A DNA stretch of 64,000 nt. Source: Coleofasciculus sp. FACHB-1120 (GTDB taxonomy: Bacteria; Cyanobacteriota; Cyanobacteriia; Cyanobacteriales; FACHB-T130). The notes under the pieces are model-generated. The model had not been told where the DNA came from. It ran no database searches and saw only the letters and a list, made by a program, of their open reading frames with translations. The stretch is taken from positions 124,001 to 188,000 of the forward strand of contig NZ_JACJTV010000001.1 of assembly GCF_014698845.1 (NCBI RefSeq), read 5' to 3'. The position numbers were made by a program, and so were the translations under genes. Below are positions 36,249 through 45,352 of this stretch, one piece after another; the stretch's first letter is position 1; each line of letters starts with the position of its first letter.

Positions 36249-37331
36249 ATGTTAAGACAATCTAAGGGAAAGTTTTTGTTCAAATCTGAAGCACTGCTTG
36301 AAGAATTCATTTGGTTACATCTTAGTTCATTGCTTAATTTAACTCACCTTAAGAAACAACACATTATCAACAAACAAAATAGAGCGGATATCTTAGGGAT
36401 GAATTCTTTAGGGAGACTTGCAATTTTGGAGATTAAAAAAGGAGGTGATAAAGGCAGTATAGACCAACTTATACGATACAAGGATAACTTAATTAACAAC
36501 CGTCCGCAAACTCCTGAATTCTCCAAAGTAGATTTCAATAAAGATTTTATTCTAATCGCTGTAGCGTCTTCCTTTTCAGATTCTACTATAACCTACGCTG
36601 AAAGTAAGATACCAGGTTGTTTGCTTTTGACTTATCAAGTCAAAAAAACTTTAGCCGGTGAATACTATTTAATATTGAAAAATATTGATAACACTGTATT
36701 GTCTCAAGTAAAAGTTGAGGTATTTGAGGATTCTCTCTTTGATTCTCTGCCATCATTTATGCAGGCATACTTGTTGGAAAAACCTCAAGTCCGAGAAAAT
36801 GTATTGAAAATGATTCAAACAATACAATCTTACAGTTCAGATATACGATTTGACAGCTACGCAAGTTATTCGCAAGATAATGTCTCAAAAAAAATTGTAT
36901 TTGCTAAATACAATAAACAAGGACAAGTGCCAAAAGACAAAACTTGTGCTTTTTTTAGTTATGATTATGGACTAAATTTCCCTACAGGAAAGCTATCTCT
37001 AGAGGTTTACTTACCAACTGTTGACATTAACCCCCGAACATACAAACGAACCAAGAAAGTAGATGGTATATATGTGGAAACCAATGATTTTGTGAAGGTG
37101 ACTGAACTAAGAGATTTAAATTATACATTTTATAAGAATTTGGGTTTACCGTTACGGTATCCGTTTAAAACCCCAGAGATAGATAATACATTCTACAGTT
37201 TTGAGGACTACTATATCAACTACCGGAAGTATATGAAGTCTCGGCAGAAGTTAAGCCCAGTTAACCACTCTGATTTTACTTCTGTAGAAGGAGTAGTGAA
37301 AATGGCTCTAGAAGATTGGTCCGTAAGATAA
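36249..37331 (+). CDS. PD-(D/E)XK nuclease-like protein, AT-rich
   Basis: A 360-residue protein. The N-terminal third carries a nuclease-like core: RADIL (D47), LAILEIKKGG (E61, K63), then IDQLIRYKDNL, the order seen in NucS/DUF91-type endonuclease domains (D...ExK...QLxRY). The remaining two thirds (about 130-360) are not recognised; they are rich in Tyr, Lys and Asn and predicted mixed alpha/beta. The gene is clearly richer in A and T than its neighbours and has no HIP1 site, which suggests recent acquisition. A defence role is possible but no partner gene is adjacent. Confidence 0.6.
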   Translation: MLRQSKGKFLFKSEALLEEFIWLHLSSLLNLTHLKKQHIINKQNRADILGMNSLGRLAILEIKKGGDKGSIDQLIRYKDNLINNRPQTPEFSKVDFNKDFILIAVASSFSDSTITYAESKIPGCLLLTYQVKKTLAGEYYLILKNIDNTVLSQVKVEVFEDSLFDSLPSFMQAYLLEKPQVRENVLKMIQTIQSYSSDIRFDSYASYSQDNVSKKIVFAKYNKQGQVPKDKTCAFFSYDYGLNFPTGKLSLEVYLPTVDINPRTYKRTKKVDGIYVETNDFVKVTELRDLNYTFYKNLGLPLRYPFKTPEIDNTFYSFEDYYINYRKYMKSRQKLSPVNHSDFTSVEGVVKMALEDWSVR

Positions 37332-37450
37332 ATTAGAAATTGAATATGTTAAGTGAAAATGTTACAGTTCAAATGCCAGAAATTATCTGTTAGCGGTTGG
37401 TTAATACTGCTTATCCTACTGGGCGATCGCTCTCTCCACAAAAGTTCTAG

Positions 37451-38086
37451 TTAGCCAGGTTTAAAGCGCACCAAGCCAATTAGGGCAACGCCTGTAATCG
37501 CAGCAACGATAACCCATGCCACGGCTAAACCCACCACCTCGCTAACGAATAAGCGCGTCGCTTCGCGCAACAGTCCCCCAACAGCCCAACCCATCGCTAG
37601 CCCCATCGCCCAGCTGACAGAACTGACCAAGACCCAGATCCAAGCTTTTTGCGCCTGCTGAAACAGGACAAGCCCTTGCAGCAGTCCTAGCAAAGCGCCT
37701 GCCAGCCCCCCATTGAAGATTCCAAAGATAATCCTGGCTTCAAATAGTAACGTTCTGGGTGCCACCCAGCCGATGGCTCCGACGCCACTGCCGCCGATCA
37801 AGCCCCAACTAAGTACACTGGTGAGTACCCACCAACCCGCGATCGCGTTTGGCATCGTTTTGCTCACCTCAACTTGCTGTCTGAGAACGAACGCTTGTGC
37901 CAAACCAACCGCAGATCCGCCAATTGCACCTTCTAAAACGCCGATATCGGGTCTTTCACCCACCTCAATCCACAGCAAACTAACCAAAAAACCCACAAGC
38001 GTGACGCATACCCACTGGAACCAGAAAATGTAGAAATTGGTAATCGGCGATTGGTCATTGGTCATTGCTGATGGCGAATTGCTCAT
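37451..38086 (-). CDS. Polytopic membrane protein of unknown function
   Basis: A 211-residue protein with about six hydrophobic segments from residue 22 onwards. Gly-rich repeats of the form LEGAIGGSAVGLAQAFVLRQQ and NGGLAGALLGLLQGLVLFQQ suggest a duplicated three-helix unit with G-x3-G packing. Similar small proteins without function are common in cyanobacteria. The first 16 residues (MSNSPSAMTNDQSPITN) are the translation of a heptamer-repeat tract, so the annotated start may be a by-product of repeat invasion; a start near Phe18 would lack ATG. Confidence 0.65.
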   Translation of the reverse strand: MSNSPSAMTNDQSPITNFYIFWFQWVCVTLVGFLVSLLWIEVGERPDIGVLEGAIGGSAVGLAQAFVLRQQVEVSKTMPNAIAGWWVLTSVLSWGLIGGSGVGAIGWVAPRTLLFEARIIFGIFNGGLAGALLGLLQGLVLFQQAQKAWIWVLVSSVSWAMGLAMGWAVGGLLREATRLFVSEVVGLAVAWVIVAAITGVALIGLVRFKPG

Positions 38087-38115
38087 TGTTCATCATCGAT
38101 TACTCATTACCGATT
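38030..38115. repeat. Heptamer-repeat tract
   Basis: Degenerate units such as GGTCATT, GCTCATT and GATTACC in both orientations run across the start of the membrane-protein gene and the stop of the glycoside hydrolase. This is the same repeat class as at 23395 and 42995. Confidence 0.6.
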
Positions 38116-39465
38116 ACCGGACTTTGGCAAAATCTGGGGTCGTGTAGCGCTAGCAGGAAAAAGTGCCCGGAATGCTTCTCGGCGTCTCTTTGGTGGCTCT
38201 GGAGACATATAACCCCACAAGCTTTCCCAGTAGAAGAAAGATACCCCACTAAAACCGCGATCGCGCACCGCCTGAACTTGCTGTTGAATCTGCTTCATGT
38301 CAATCGGACGACTCGCTAACCCCGATAAGATCCCGACACCCACTGGAATCTGACGACGCGCCATCTGCACAGAGGGTTGCGACAATTCAGCCAAAAAACT
38401 TTTTAGGTCATCTCGATACACCTGTAATACCAACTCCTCCACCAAACCCCGCTGCACCCAAGTCTGCCAATCTTGAAGATAGAATCTGTAGGCAAAAGAG
38501 TAGGGGTTAGGAGACAAAGACACCAAGCATCCGGGTTTGACAGATTTAACAGCCTGAAAGAGCCGCTGCATAAAATCAGTAATCTTATTTGCTCTCCAGC
38601 TCATCCACTCAGCATCTTTAGGGTTGGTAGGAGGATTTTTACCCTCGTGTTCTTGCCGATAAAGCTCGGCTGTAAAAGGATCGTAACCAAACTCAACCGG
38701 CAAGCCAAAGTGATCGTCCATCTGAATGCCAGCTACATCATACTTAGTAACGACTTCAACCATCAGATTTAGGATAAACTGCTGCACTTCTGGATGTAGA
38801 GGGTTGAGCCACACGATTTTCCTGGCAAACTGGTTGCGGATAAATTGTTCGACTTTTCGAGAGGAAGGCTGAACATTTGGCTTTGCCGGGTTGAGCAAGT
38901 CCTGTTCCAGAATCTCCGGCAAGATATTTTTGGTGCCGTCTTGACGAAGTGAGATCCAGTCTGGGTGGCGCTTTGCCAGTTCTGAACTCGCAGGAGCCAT
39001 AAAGCCATACTCAAACCAAGGAATCACTCGAATTTGCCGTCGATTTCCCTGCTTGATTATCTCAGCTAAAACATCTCGCCCCAGCCCCAGAAGCTCTAAC
39101 CCTTGGTCTTGAGGGCGACCCGTCTTCCGTCTTGCCACAGTGCTGGGGTAAAAAGTATGTCCCCGATTCCAGACTACAGGGTAGACGGTATTGAAATGTA
39201 ATTGAGATAGCTGGTGCATCGCCCGGTTGACTCCCCAGGGCATAAATAGCACAGAACTCGCAACATTGGTCAACCAAACGCCCCGCAATTCCGTGGAAGC
39301 TACAGAAGGCGGTGACTTGGCTCTAAACTGGGGAGAATAAATGGAGAACGCGATCGCTAGGCCCAAAGAGAGCAAGGAAATGAACCAAGTATAAATCCCG
39401 TTCCTTTTTCGGCGGCGCGACCTCCTTAGACCATTGGGCTTTGAACTTGCATAATTTCTAACCAC
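38107..39465 (-). CDS. Glycoside hydrolase-like protein (GHL10/DUF187 family)
   Basis: A 452-residue protein with a basic N-terminus and one membrane helix (about 23-42, IYTWFISLLSLGLAIAF), so the bulk lies outside the cytoplasm. The family start ELRGVWLTNVASSVLF is followed by TIM-barrel strands (NTVYPVVWNRGHTFYPS, IRVIPWFEYGFMAP, VAGIQMDDHFGLP, VSLSPNPY). Candidate acidic residues are E in WFEYG and DD in QMDDH. Relatives are thought to cleave extracellular or cell-wall polysaccharide; the substrate is unknown. The start is the ATG or near it at 39465. Confidence 0.88.
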   Translation of the reverse strand: MVRNYASSKPNGLRRSRRRKRNGIYTWFISLLSLGLAIAFSIYSPQFRAKSPPSVASTELRGVWLTNVASSVLFMPWGVNRAMHQLSQLHFNTVYPVVWNRGHTFYPSTVARRKTGRPQDQGLELLGLGRDVLAEIIKQGNRRQIRVIPWFEYGFMAPASSELAKRHPDWISLRQDGTKNILPEILEQDLLNPAKPNVQPSSRKVEQFIRNQFARKIVWLNPLHPEVQQFILNLMVEVVTKYDVAGIQMDDHFGLPVEFGYDPFTAELYRQEHEGKNPPTNPKDAEWMSWRANKITDFMQRLFQAVKSVKPGCLVSLSPNPYSFAYRFYLQDWQTWVQRGLVEELVLQVYRDDLKSFLAELSQPSVQMARRQIPVGVGILSGLASRPIDMKQIQQQVQAVRDRGFSGVSFFYWESLWGYMSPEPPKRRREAFRALFPASATRPQILPKSGNR

Positions 39466-39731
39466 TGATTCTAACCACTGATAAATACGCCGCTAGATTG
39501 CTTCGGTTAATCCAACATCCAAAATGGCATAAGTTGAGTCAACCTCATCTGAAATTTTTGTTCAAAAATTTGAAATTGAACCGCAACGCTGCCATTCGCT
39601 GAAGAAATCCGAATTGGAAGTGCCGTATCAGGAACTCTAATATCCAATCACCTAGCCAGTCATGGCATGATTAATCTAATTGTCGCGAACTTGACTGTTC
39701 TCGAAAAATCCTTTATTTTTTCAAGCGGCTC

Positions 39732-40247
39732 GTGAAAAATCGATCTAGTATGAAGCATTTTCTCCGACTAACAGCATTGGTTGTGGCACTCGTGCTTATC
39801 TGTTTTTCCCCTTCAGCACTCGCCGCTAGCTCTTCTTCCATTTCCCGTTCAGCTAGCCAAGGGGAACTGATGGGTAAGGATTTCTCTGGTCAAAACTTAC
39901 AAGCAATTGAGTTTTCCAACGCCAACCTGGAAAATATTAACTTTAGTAATGCCGACTTACGGGGTGTGGTGTTTAATGGTTCAGTGCTGAGCAAGGCGAA
40001 TCTACATGGAGCAGACTTTACCAATGGAATCGCCTATTTAGCTGACTTCACAAATGCAGATTTAAGTGATGCAGTGTTTGAAGATGCGATGATGTTGCGA
40101 TCGCGCTTTAACGATGCGAACATCACAGGTGCCGATTTTTCTAATGCGATTTTAGATGGTGTCCAAGTAAAAAAACTGTGTGCCAGAGCAACGGGTGTTA
40201 ATTCTAAGACAAAAGTGGTCACTCGCGAATCTTTAGGCTGTCGATAA
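39732..40247 (+). CDS. Secreted or lumenal pentapeptide-repeat protein
   Basis: A 171-residue protein with a signal peptide (about 8-31, LTALVVALVLICFSPSALAA, cleavage after ALA). About 16 pentapeptide units of the A(D/N)LxN type follow (FSNANLENINFSNADLRGVVF and on), forming a right-handed beta helix. The last 30 residues have two Cys (KLCARATG, ESLGCR) that could form a disulphide. Proteins of this form occur in the thylakoid lumen or periplasm of cyanobacteria, with no known enzyme activity. The first codon is GTG; the ATG six codons in (39750) is equally plausible. A strong terminator follows. Confidence 0.88.
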   Translation: MKNRSSMKHFLRLTALVVALVLICFSPSALAASSSSISRSASQGELMGKDFSGQNLQAIEFSNANLENINFSNADLRGVVFNGSVLSKANLHGADFTNGIAYLADFTNADLSDAVFEDAMMLRSRFNDANITGADFSNAILDGVQVKKLCARATGVNSKTKVVTRESLGCR

Positions 40248-40310
40248 AAGGCGGTTGATCTAGATATTCGGGGCTGTCGGTTTTCATGCACAAAGTTGCT
40301 GACAAATCAA

Positions 40311-40341
40311 AAACCCGTTTTCTCAAAGAAAACGGGTTTTT
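40311..40341. terminator. Bidirectional terminator between the pentapeptide gene and ftsY
   Basis: A perfect 12-base stem AAACCCGTTTTC / GAAAACGGGTTT with loop TCAAA, with T-runs in both directions, lies between two convergent genes. Its left arm is identical to that of the clpX terminator. Confidence 0.9.
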
Positions 40342-40369
40342 CAAGCTAAAAAATTAGGTTAACAGACTA

Positions 40370-42283
40370 TCAGCCACTCAGCAGGGCTTCTACAAATTCG
40401 TAGCTAGAAAAGGGACGTAAATCTTCTATACCTTCCCCCGCACCGATGAAGCGGATGGGCAAGCCAAGCTGTTGTACTACGGCTAGAGCTACGCCTCCCT
40501 TGGCAGTTCCATCGAGTTTTGTCAAGACGACGCCGCTGAGTTTTGCAGCTTCTGAGAAGACTTGTGCTTGGCGCAAGCCATTTTGACCGAGGGTGGCATC
40601 AAGCACCAGGAGGGCTTCTACTTGGGCTTCGGGGGCTTTTTTATCGACAATGCGGCGGATTTTGCTCAGTTCGTCCATCAGATTTTTCTTGTTCTGGAGA
40701 CGCCCTGCGGTGTCGATTAGGAGTAATTCTGTACCCCGCGCCTGCGCTGCTGCGATCGCGTCAAACACAACAGCAGCCGGATCGGTATTCTGTCCTGGGT
40801 TGGCAATCACTTCAACACCACTGCGCTGTCCCCAAATCTTTACCTGTTCTACCGCAGCGGCCCGGAAGGTATCGGCAGCGCCAATTAAGCACTTATAGCC
40901 GGATTTTTGGGCTAAATGGGAAATTTTGCCAATCGTAGTTGTTTTACCCGCACCATTAACCCCAGTCATCAGCCAGATATTCAGAGTGTCTTTTGTTGGG
41001 ACAAAGGTGGGACTGTAGGATTCCTGAATGGGTTGGTCGAGTAAGTCGCGCAGGATTTGTTTGAGGTAGGCGATCGCTTGCTCTGGCGGTAGCACCTCAT
41101 CTCGGAGCCTCTTTTGGAGCGTATTGATGATAGAGTCTGTCGCCTCAACGCCAGCATCTGCCTGCAACAGCAGCGCCTCAATCTCCATGACCGCATCTTG
41201 ATTCAACGGCCCTTGACCGACAATTGCCTTCAGTCGGTTGATCAAGCTGCGACGAGTTTTATCCAAGCCTTGCCGCAGTCGCTTCAGCCAGGTAATTTCT
41301 TCAATTGAAACATCCTCCGCCCGACGCCCCTGAGCTGCCAGCACTTGCGCTGACCACATAAAGCCCTCATCGAAGGTGAATCCTGGTATCGATTCAGTCT
41401 CCACGGTTGCCGCTGCTGGCTGCACGGGTGCCCTGACAGGCTCTGGTTCTGGCGTCTCTATCGCCGTTGCCTTGAGGCGTTCTAGCCGTGCCTGTCGGTC
41501 TTCCCGTGCCCAAAAGGGCACCGGGGCACTGGTGGCGGTCTCACCTGTCTGGGATTCAGTCGCTACTGGTCCTGGTGATGCCTCTGGGGGTACGGCTTCT
41601 AAATTGACGCCGGTTTCGGCGATCGCTGTCTCGACCTCTGGTTCCTCTGCCTCTGATGCTGGAGGTGTGGCTTCTAAATTGATCCCGGTTTCGGCGATCG
41701 CTTCCTCGACCTCTGGTTCCACAGACTCATCTGTTGCCGGTGCCTCTGCCTCAACGACGGGTTCGGGCGTTTGAGTCGTTTCTGCTTCTGGTTCTGGCGC
41801 TGTTTCTACCGGGGACGCTTCTGCCAGTGGCGGCGTTTCCGACGTTTCCGGTGCCTCAGCTTCAACCGTGGTTGTCGCGGGTGCCTCAACTGATTGAGCC
41901 GTTTCAGCCTCTACACTGACTTCTGCCGTTTCTACTTCGGCTGTTTCTACTTCTGCCGTTTCTACTTGGGCCGTTTCTGCAACAGTCTCTAATTTGCTGG
42001 GTTCCGCTGCCGAAGTGGCGGGTGACTCAGCCACCGCTGGAGCCGTTTCCACCTGGGATTGTTGCTGTTTTTGCTGAATATTTTTGTAGGCTGCTTTAGC
42101 GTAGCTAAGCAGGTCTTCAGCAACCTGCGGTGACTGAGCCTCTGTTGTTGATTCTGACGTTTCGGTTTCGGCTTCCGGTTGTAGAGACGCAATATCTGAC
42201 GTCTCTACATCGGTTTTTTCCCGTTCAACCGGGGAATCACTTGTTTTATCGCTAAACTGACGACGGAACCAATTAAAAACCAT
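40370..42283 (-). CDS. ftsY: Signal recognition particle receptor FtsY
   Basis: The SRP receptor GTPase that delivers ribosomes to the translocon at the membrane. The NG domain occupies the C-terminal 300 residues: G1 is GVNGAGKTTTIGK, then DTFRAAAVEQ, LIDTAGRLQNK and TKLDGTAKGG. The N-terminal 300 residues are very acidic and repetitive (ETAEVETAEVETAEV and two copies of an ETGxNLEAxPP unit), a variable membrane-targeting extension. The ATG at 42283 (MVFNWFRRQFSD) with AGG upstream is preferred to a TTG eight codons before; the amphipathic start fits a membrane anchor. nusB lies just upstream on the strand. Confidence 0.96.
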   Translation of the reverse strand: MVFNWFRRQFSDKTSDSPVEREKTDVETSDIASLQPEAETETSESTTEAQSPQVAEDLLSYAKAAYKNIQQKQQQSQVETAPAVAESPATSAAEPSKLETVAETAQVETAEVETAEVETAEVSVEAETAQSVEAPATTTVEAEAPETSETPPLAEASPVETAPEPEAETTQTPEPVVEAEAPATDESVEPEVEEAIAETGINLEATPPASEAEEPEVETAIAETGVNLEAVPPEASPGPVATESQTGETATSAPVPFWAREDRQARLERLKATAIETPEPEPVRAPVQPAAATVETESIPGFTFDEGFMWSAQVLAAQGRRAEDVSIEEITWLKRLRQGLDKTRRSLINRLKAIVGQGPLNQDAVMEIEALLLQADAGVEATDSIINTLQKRLRDEVLPPEQAIAYLKQILRDLLDQPIQESYSPTFVPTKDTLNIWLMTGVNGAGKTTTIGKISHLAQKSGYKCLIGAADTFRAAAVEQVKIWGQRSGVEVIANPGQNTDPAAVVFDAIAAAQARGTELLLIDTAGRLQNKKNLMDELSKIRRIVDKKAPEAQVEALLVLDATLGQNGLRQAQVFSEAAKLSGVVLTKLDGTAKGGVALAVVQQLGLPIRFIGAGEGIEDLRPFSSYEFVEALLSG

Positions 42284-42346
42284 TGCACCTACAAAACTCA
42301 GCAGCAAATAAGGAGCTATTACTGCTACTAACTATAGAGAACTTTT

Positions 42347-42985
42347 CTACGTCGTGGGCGACTGAGTCTTCAGCTGGTCAGTAACTCGGCGCAGGACGCC
42401 TTGAATAAACCGATGCCCTTCCTCATCACTGTACCGTTTGGCTAACTCTATCGCTTCATTGACGGCAACTCTATCTGGCACGCCGATATACATAATTTCT
42501 ACTACTGCCACCCGCAAGATATCCCGGTCAATCCGAGGCAGGCGGTTTAACTGCCAATTCACCATTGCTTCGTCCAGCAGTTGATCGATCTCTGCCCGCT
42601 TGGCGTTGACTTTGGTAATAATTTCTAAGGCGTAGGCGCGAACCTCCTGCTGGTTTGATAGTTGAATAAATTCTGGCAGTTCTAGAGCAGTTCCCACTCG
42701 GTTGATGGCTGCCTGAGTTAGCTCAATGGCTTCGTTGATCATCGCCTTTGCACTCTGAACATCCGAGGCGCGGGTTTCGCTACTAAGCAAACGCTCGCTT
42801 GAGCGTTGAACTTCTGCTGCGGCAACCTCTAAAGTCTCTTGAACTTCAGCGCTGAGGGCGCGGATGGCAGCAGTGACGAGACTGGATATTTGCTGGGTCG
42901 CCATTCGTTCTACAGTCCCGCTCAGCTGGCTAAGGCTGAGGAGAGCTAATTCACGGGCAATTCGGCGGGGTTGGCGGTTTTGCAT
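42347..42985 (-). CDS. nusB: Transcription antitermination factor NusB
   Basis: An all-helical RNA-binding factor that, with NusE (S10), acts in rRNA antitermination. It begins [21 protein letters not shown] with the Arg-rich first helix of NusB. The C-terminal core reads [46 protein letters not shown]. The 212 residues include a helical insertion (about 25-100) common in cyanobacterial NusB. It is in line with ftsY (63 bases downstream) and the DUF502 gene upstream, an arrangement often seen in cyanobacteria. Confidence 0.95.
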   Translation of the reverse strand: MQNRQPRRIARELALLSLSQLSGTVERMATQQISSLVTAAIRALSAEVQETLEVAAAEVQRSSERLLSSETRASDVQSAKAMINEAIELTQAAINRVGTALELPEFIQLSNQQEVRAYALEIITKVNAKRAEIDQLLDEAMVNWQLNRLPRIDRDILRVAVVEIMYIGVPDRVAVNEAIELAKRYSDEEGHRFIQGVLRRVTDQLKTQSPTT

Positions 42986-42994
42986 GACAAATTC

Positions 42995-43140
42995 TAATGG
43001 GTAATTCGGAATGGGTAATCGGTAATCGGTCGTTGGTCAAAAGCTCATTCGTCATTGGTCATCAGCCAGTAGCAACAAACCAAGGACTAAGGACTGAGAA
43101 CGACTAACAATTACCCATTACCCATTACCCATTACTCGGG
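42995..43140. repeat. Heptamer-repeat tract between nusB and the DUF502 gene
   Basis: The left end carries GGGTAAT units and the right end three exact ATTACCC repeats, so the whole spacer can fold into one long hairpin. Middle units read TTGGTCA/TCATTGG and GACTAAG. Confidence 0.7.
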
Positions 43141-43145
43141 ATTTT

Positions 43146-43868
43146 TTAATCTTCCTCTGTAGGTAAAACCTGCCATCTCCCTTCAGAAACTAAGGGTTCT
43201 AGTTGGCGATCGCTACCAGTGGGAACCGGCACCAAGGGAGGGGGGTTGGGACTAACAATTCCTCCCGAAACCACTACCTTGAAGGCATCTTCAATCGACA
43301 TGGAGAGGTTCAGCACTTCTTCTTCCGAGACAATCGCATACCAGCCGGTGGTTGGGTTAGGCGTAGTTGGAATAAAAACGCTGAGCATGGGACCAGGCAT
43401 CTGACATTGGATTTCGCTGCTCATCACACCTGTAACAAAAGCGATCGCCCAGACCCCTCGACGGGGGTACTCTACCAAAACGACACGACGAAACTTGCCG
43501 TTTGTATCCCTTAAAATCGTTTCTAGTAACTGTTTGAGGGTTTTATAAACCGATCCTGCTAATGGAATCGCCTGCAACAGTCGCTCCCCAAAATCTAGCA
43601 ACCACCGTCCGGCAATATTGCGTGCCATTAAGCCAATCAGCAAAATACACAGCAATGGAACGGCTAGTCCGACCAACAGATTTAGGACATTCACCAGGAT
43701 GGGATGCAGACCATCGAAGGGGTTTACCTGCTTTGGAATGCGGGTCAAAAAGTTGATCACCCAGCTGGCAATTGTAATTGTCAGCCAGATTGTGGTAGCC
43801 AAGGGAATGACAACCAGAAGACCTGCTATCAGGTCATTCTTTAAGTCCTGCTTGAAGCGTTGGATCAC
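43146..43868 (-). CDS. DUF502 family membrane protein
   Basis: A protein of about 240 residues with two membrane segments (from DLIAGLLVVIPLATTIWL and VLNLLVGLAVPLLCILLIG) followed by a soluble C-terminal domain. The family block IPLAGSVYKTLKQLLETIL and VVLVEYPRRGVWAIAFVTG is unmistakable. Function is unknown in bacteria; plant homologues are the COV (continuous vascular ring) proteins. The GTG at 43868 has AAGGAG upstream and is preferred to a TTG at 43922. It lies upstream of nusB and ftsY on the same strand. Confidence 0.92.
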   Translation of the reverse strand: MIQRFKQDLKNDLIAGLLVVIPLATTIWLTITIASWVINFLTRIPKQVNPFDGLHPILVNVLNLLVGLAVPLLCILLIGLMARNIAGRWLLDFGERLLQAIPLAGSVYKTLKQLLETILRDTNGKFRRVVLVEYPRRGVWAIAFVTGVMSSEIQCQMPGPMLSVFIPTTPNPTTGWYAIVSEEEVLNLSMSIEDAFKVVVSGGIVSPNPPPLVPVPTGSDRQLEPLVSEGRWQVLPTEED

Positions 43869-44174
43869 AGATTGCCCAATCTCCTTACAACTGGCGGTGC
43901 TTTCTTTATATCGGGCTGCCAACTCTTATCAAGTAAGCGTTGGCTGAAAAAGTTCGTCAATCAACCCCAAAAGACGCTCCTGCAAAACTGGAACTGGGCA
44001 TTCTCTATAGATTGCTGCTCCTTCATGCATAGCTTACCTGCCGCGAAAGCGCAGGATTGATTCTGGGATTGTGCTTTTCTATCTTTCTATCTTTATTTGT
44101 AAGACTTGTGAAGAATTGTTGCAAGTCCCCTGGTATCTAGTATCACACTTTACACTTTAGCATTTACAAGCCCG

Positions 44175-45080
44175 CTACCTTTGTCGAGGAGAGGAACTGA
44201 CTGTCGCCGCATCCACATTTGTGTCGTCTGGAGGAATTGGTGGATTTGGGTCATCCAGTGGGGGCTGGGGCAGATGCTTTAGCTCCCACACCTTAAGTAA
44301 GATCAGATATTCGTAGAATGCCTGCAAGGTACACCAGGCAAACCCTCCTCGCCCATCCAAAATGCCACCTAGGAAGAAATACATATATACGAAGCGCACG
44401 AGCGGGCGGAAGGGCAACCGCAGGGACAAATCTTTGAGGGCGCGGCGTTTTTCTACTTCTGAACGACCCCAGAATAAATCTCGCCAGTTGACACTTCCTT
44501 TTTCTAACTGGCGCAGGGTTTCAACGGCTTCGTCTGTAGAGTAGCGGTTGTGCTTGTCAATCCAGCGACTCAATCCTTTACTACAGGTGTAGTGGGGATA
44601 AGTTTCTTTCAAGAAGCTGGTAGGTCCTTCGCAAACTTCCCGTTCGGTATGACCGTAGTCGCTAAACCAAACTTTGCCTGGTTTCAACAGACGCATCTGG
44701 TAGCGGGGATACTGAGTGCTGCGGCGAATCCAATTGCCCATGAACATGACGCGCTCTGCTGCGTAGTAGCCGACATATTCAGTCGTTTTAATTGCTTCCA
44801 GGCATTCCTGAAACAGCTCTTTTGTCATCCGCTCATCAGCTTCTAGGATATAAATCCATTCGTGTTTGGCGGGGACTTCTTGGAGCATCCAGGTTCTTTG
44901 TCGTCCGTGACTTTCAAACCGATGCTTCACCACCCGTACATCGTAGCGACTGGCGATTTCGACGGTGCGATCGCTACTGTACGAATCCACCACGATCACA
45001 TCATCCGATAGCATTGCCGATTCAATACAAGCGGCAATATCAATTTCTTCGTTATGGGTCAGTATGTAAATTGAAAACAT
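44175..45080 (-). CDS. Family 2 glycosyltransferase (WaaE/KdtX-like)
   Basis: A GT-A enzyme resembling the glucosyltransferases that extend lipopolysaccharide core. From the ATG at 45080: MFSIYILTHNEEIDIAACIES, the nucleotide-binding VVDSYSSDRTVEIAS, the acceptor/donor Gln-Arg block HGRQRTWMLQE and the metal motif LEADER. A basic and hydrophobic region (about 225-275) with FVYMYFFLGGILDGRGGF probably lies on the membrane. A TTG ten codons upstream is not favoured. The Pro-rich last 35 residues look disordered. No other polysaccharide gene adjoins it except the HpsJ-like gene upstream. Confidence 0.9.
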   Translation of the reverse strand: MFSIYILTHNEEIDIAACIESAMLSDDVIVVDSYSSDRTVEIASRYDVRVVKHRFESHGRQRTWMLQEVPAKHEWIYILEADERMTKELFQECLEAIKTTEYVGYYAAERVMFMGNWIRRSTQYPRYQMRLLKPGKVWFSDYGHTEREVCEGPTSFLKETYPHYTCSKGLSRWIDKHNRYSTDEAVETLRQLEKGSVNWRDLFWGRSEVEKRRALKDLSLRLPFRPLVRFVYMYFFLGGILDGRGGFAWCTLQAFYEYLILLKVWELKHLPQPPLDDPNPPIPPDDTNVDAATVSSSPRQR

Positions 45081-45218
45081 GCGATGCCGTTCGTGAGAGG
45101 AAAGAACCAATCCCTGCTTTGAGATGCACTCCAGTAAAGGAGATCCCGATTGCGTCGGGTTCCTTGGGGCGTTGTGACTTCAAAGAGTAGAAGTATGTTA
45201 ATAGATGCTTTCTTCGTC

Positions 45219-45250
45219 GGATGAAGGATGGGAAATTGCAGCCTTCATCC
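45219..45250. repeat. Hairpin upstream of the glycosyltransferase
   Basis: A perfect 9-base stem GGATGAAGG / CCTTCATCC with a 14-base loop lies in the spacer between the HpsJ-like gene and the glycosyltransferase. It may end the HpsJ-like transcript on the minus strand. Confidence 0.45.
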
Positions 45251-45352
45251 TAGCCTACTCAACAGGCAACAGCTTCGCCACTACTCCGTCGAGGGGAAAG
45301 CCAACAGCTTTTTTGGCGAATGAACCCCTAACCCCTCGCAACTCGCGATTTC

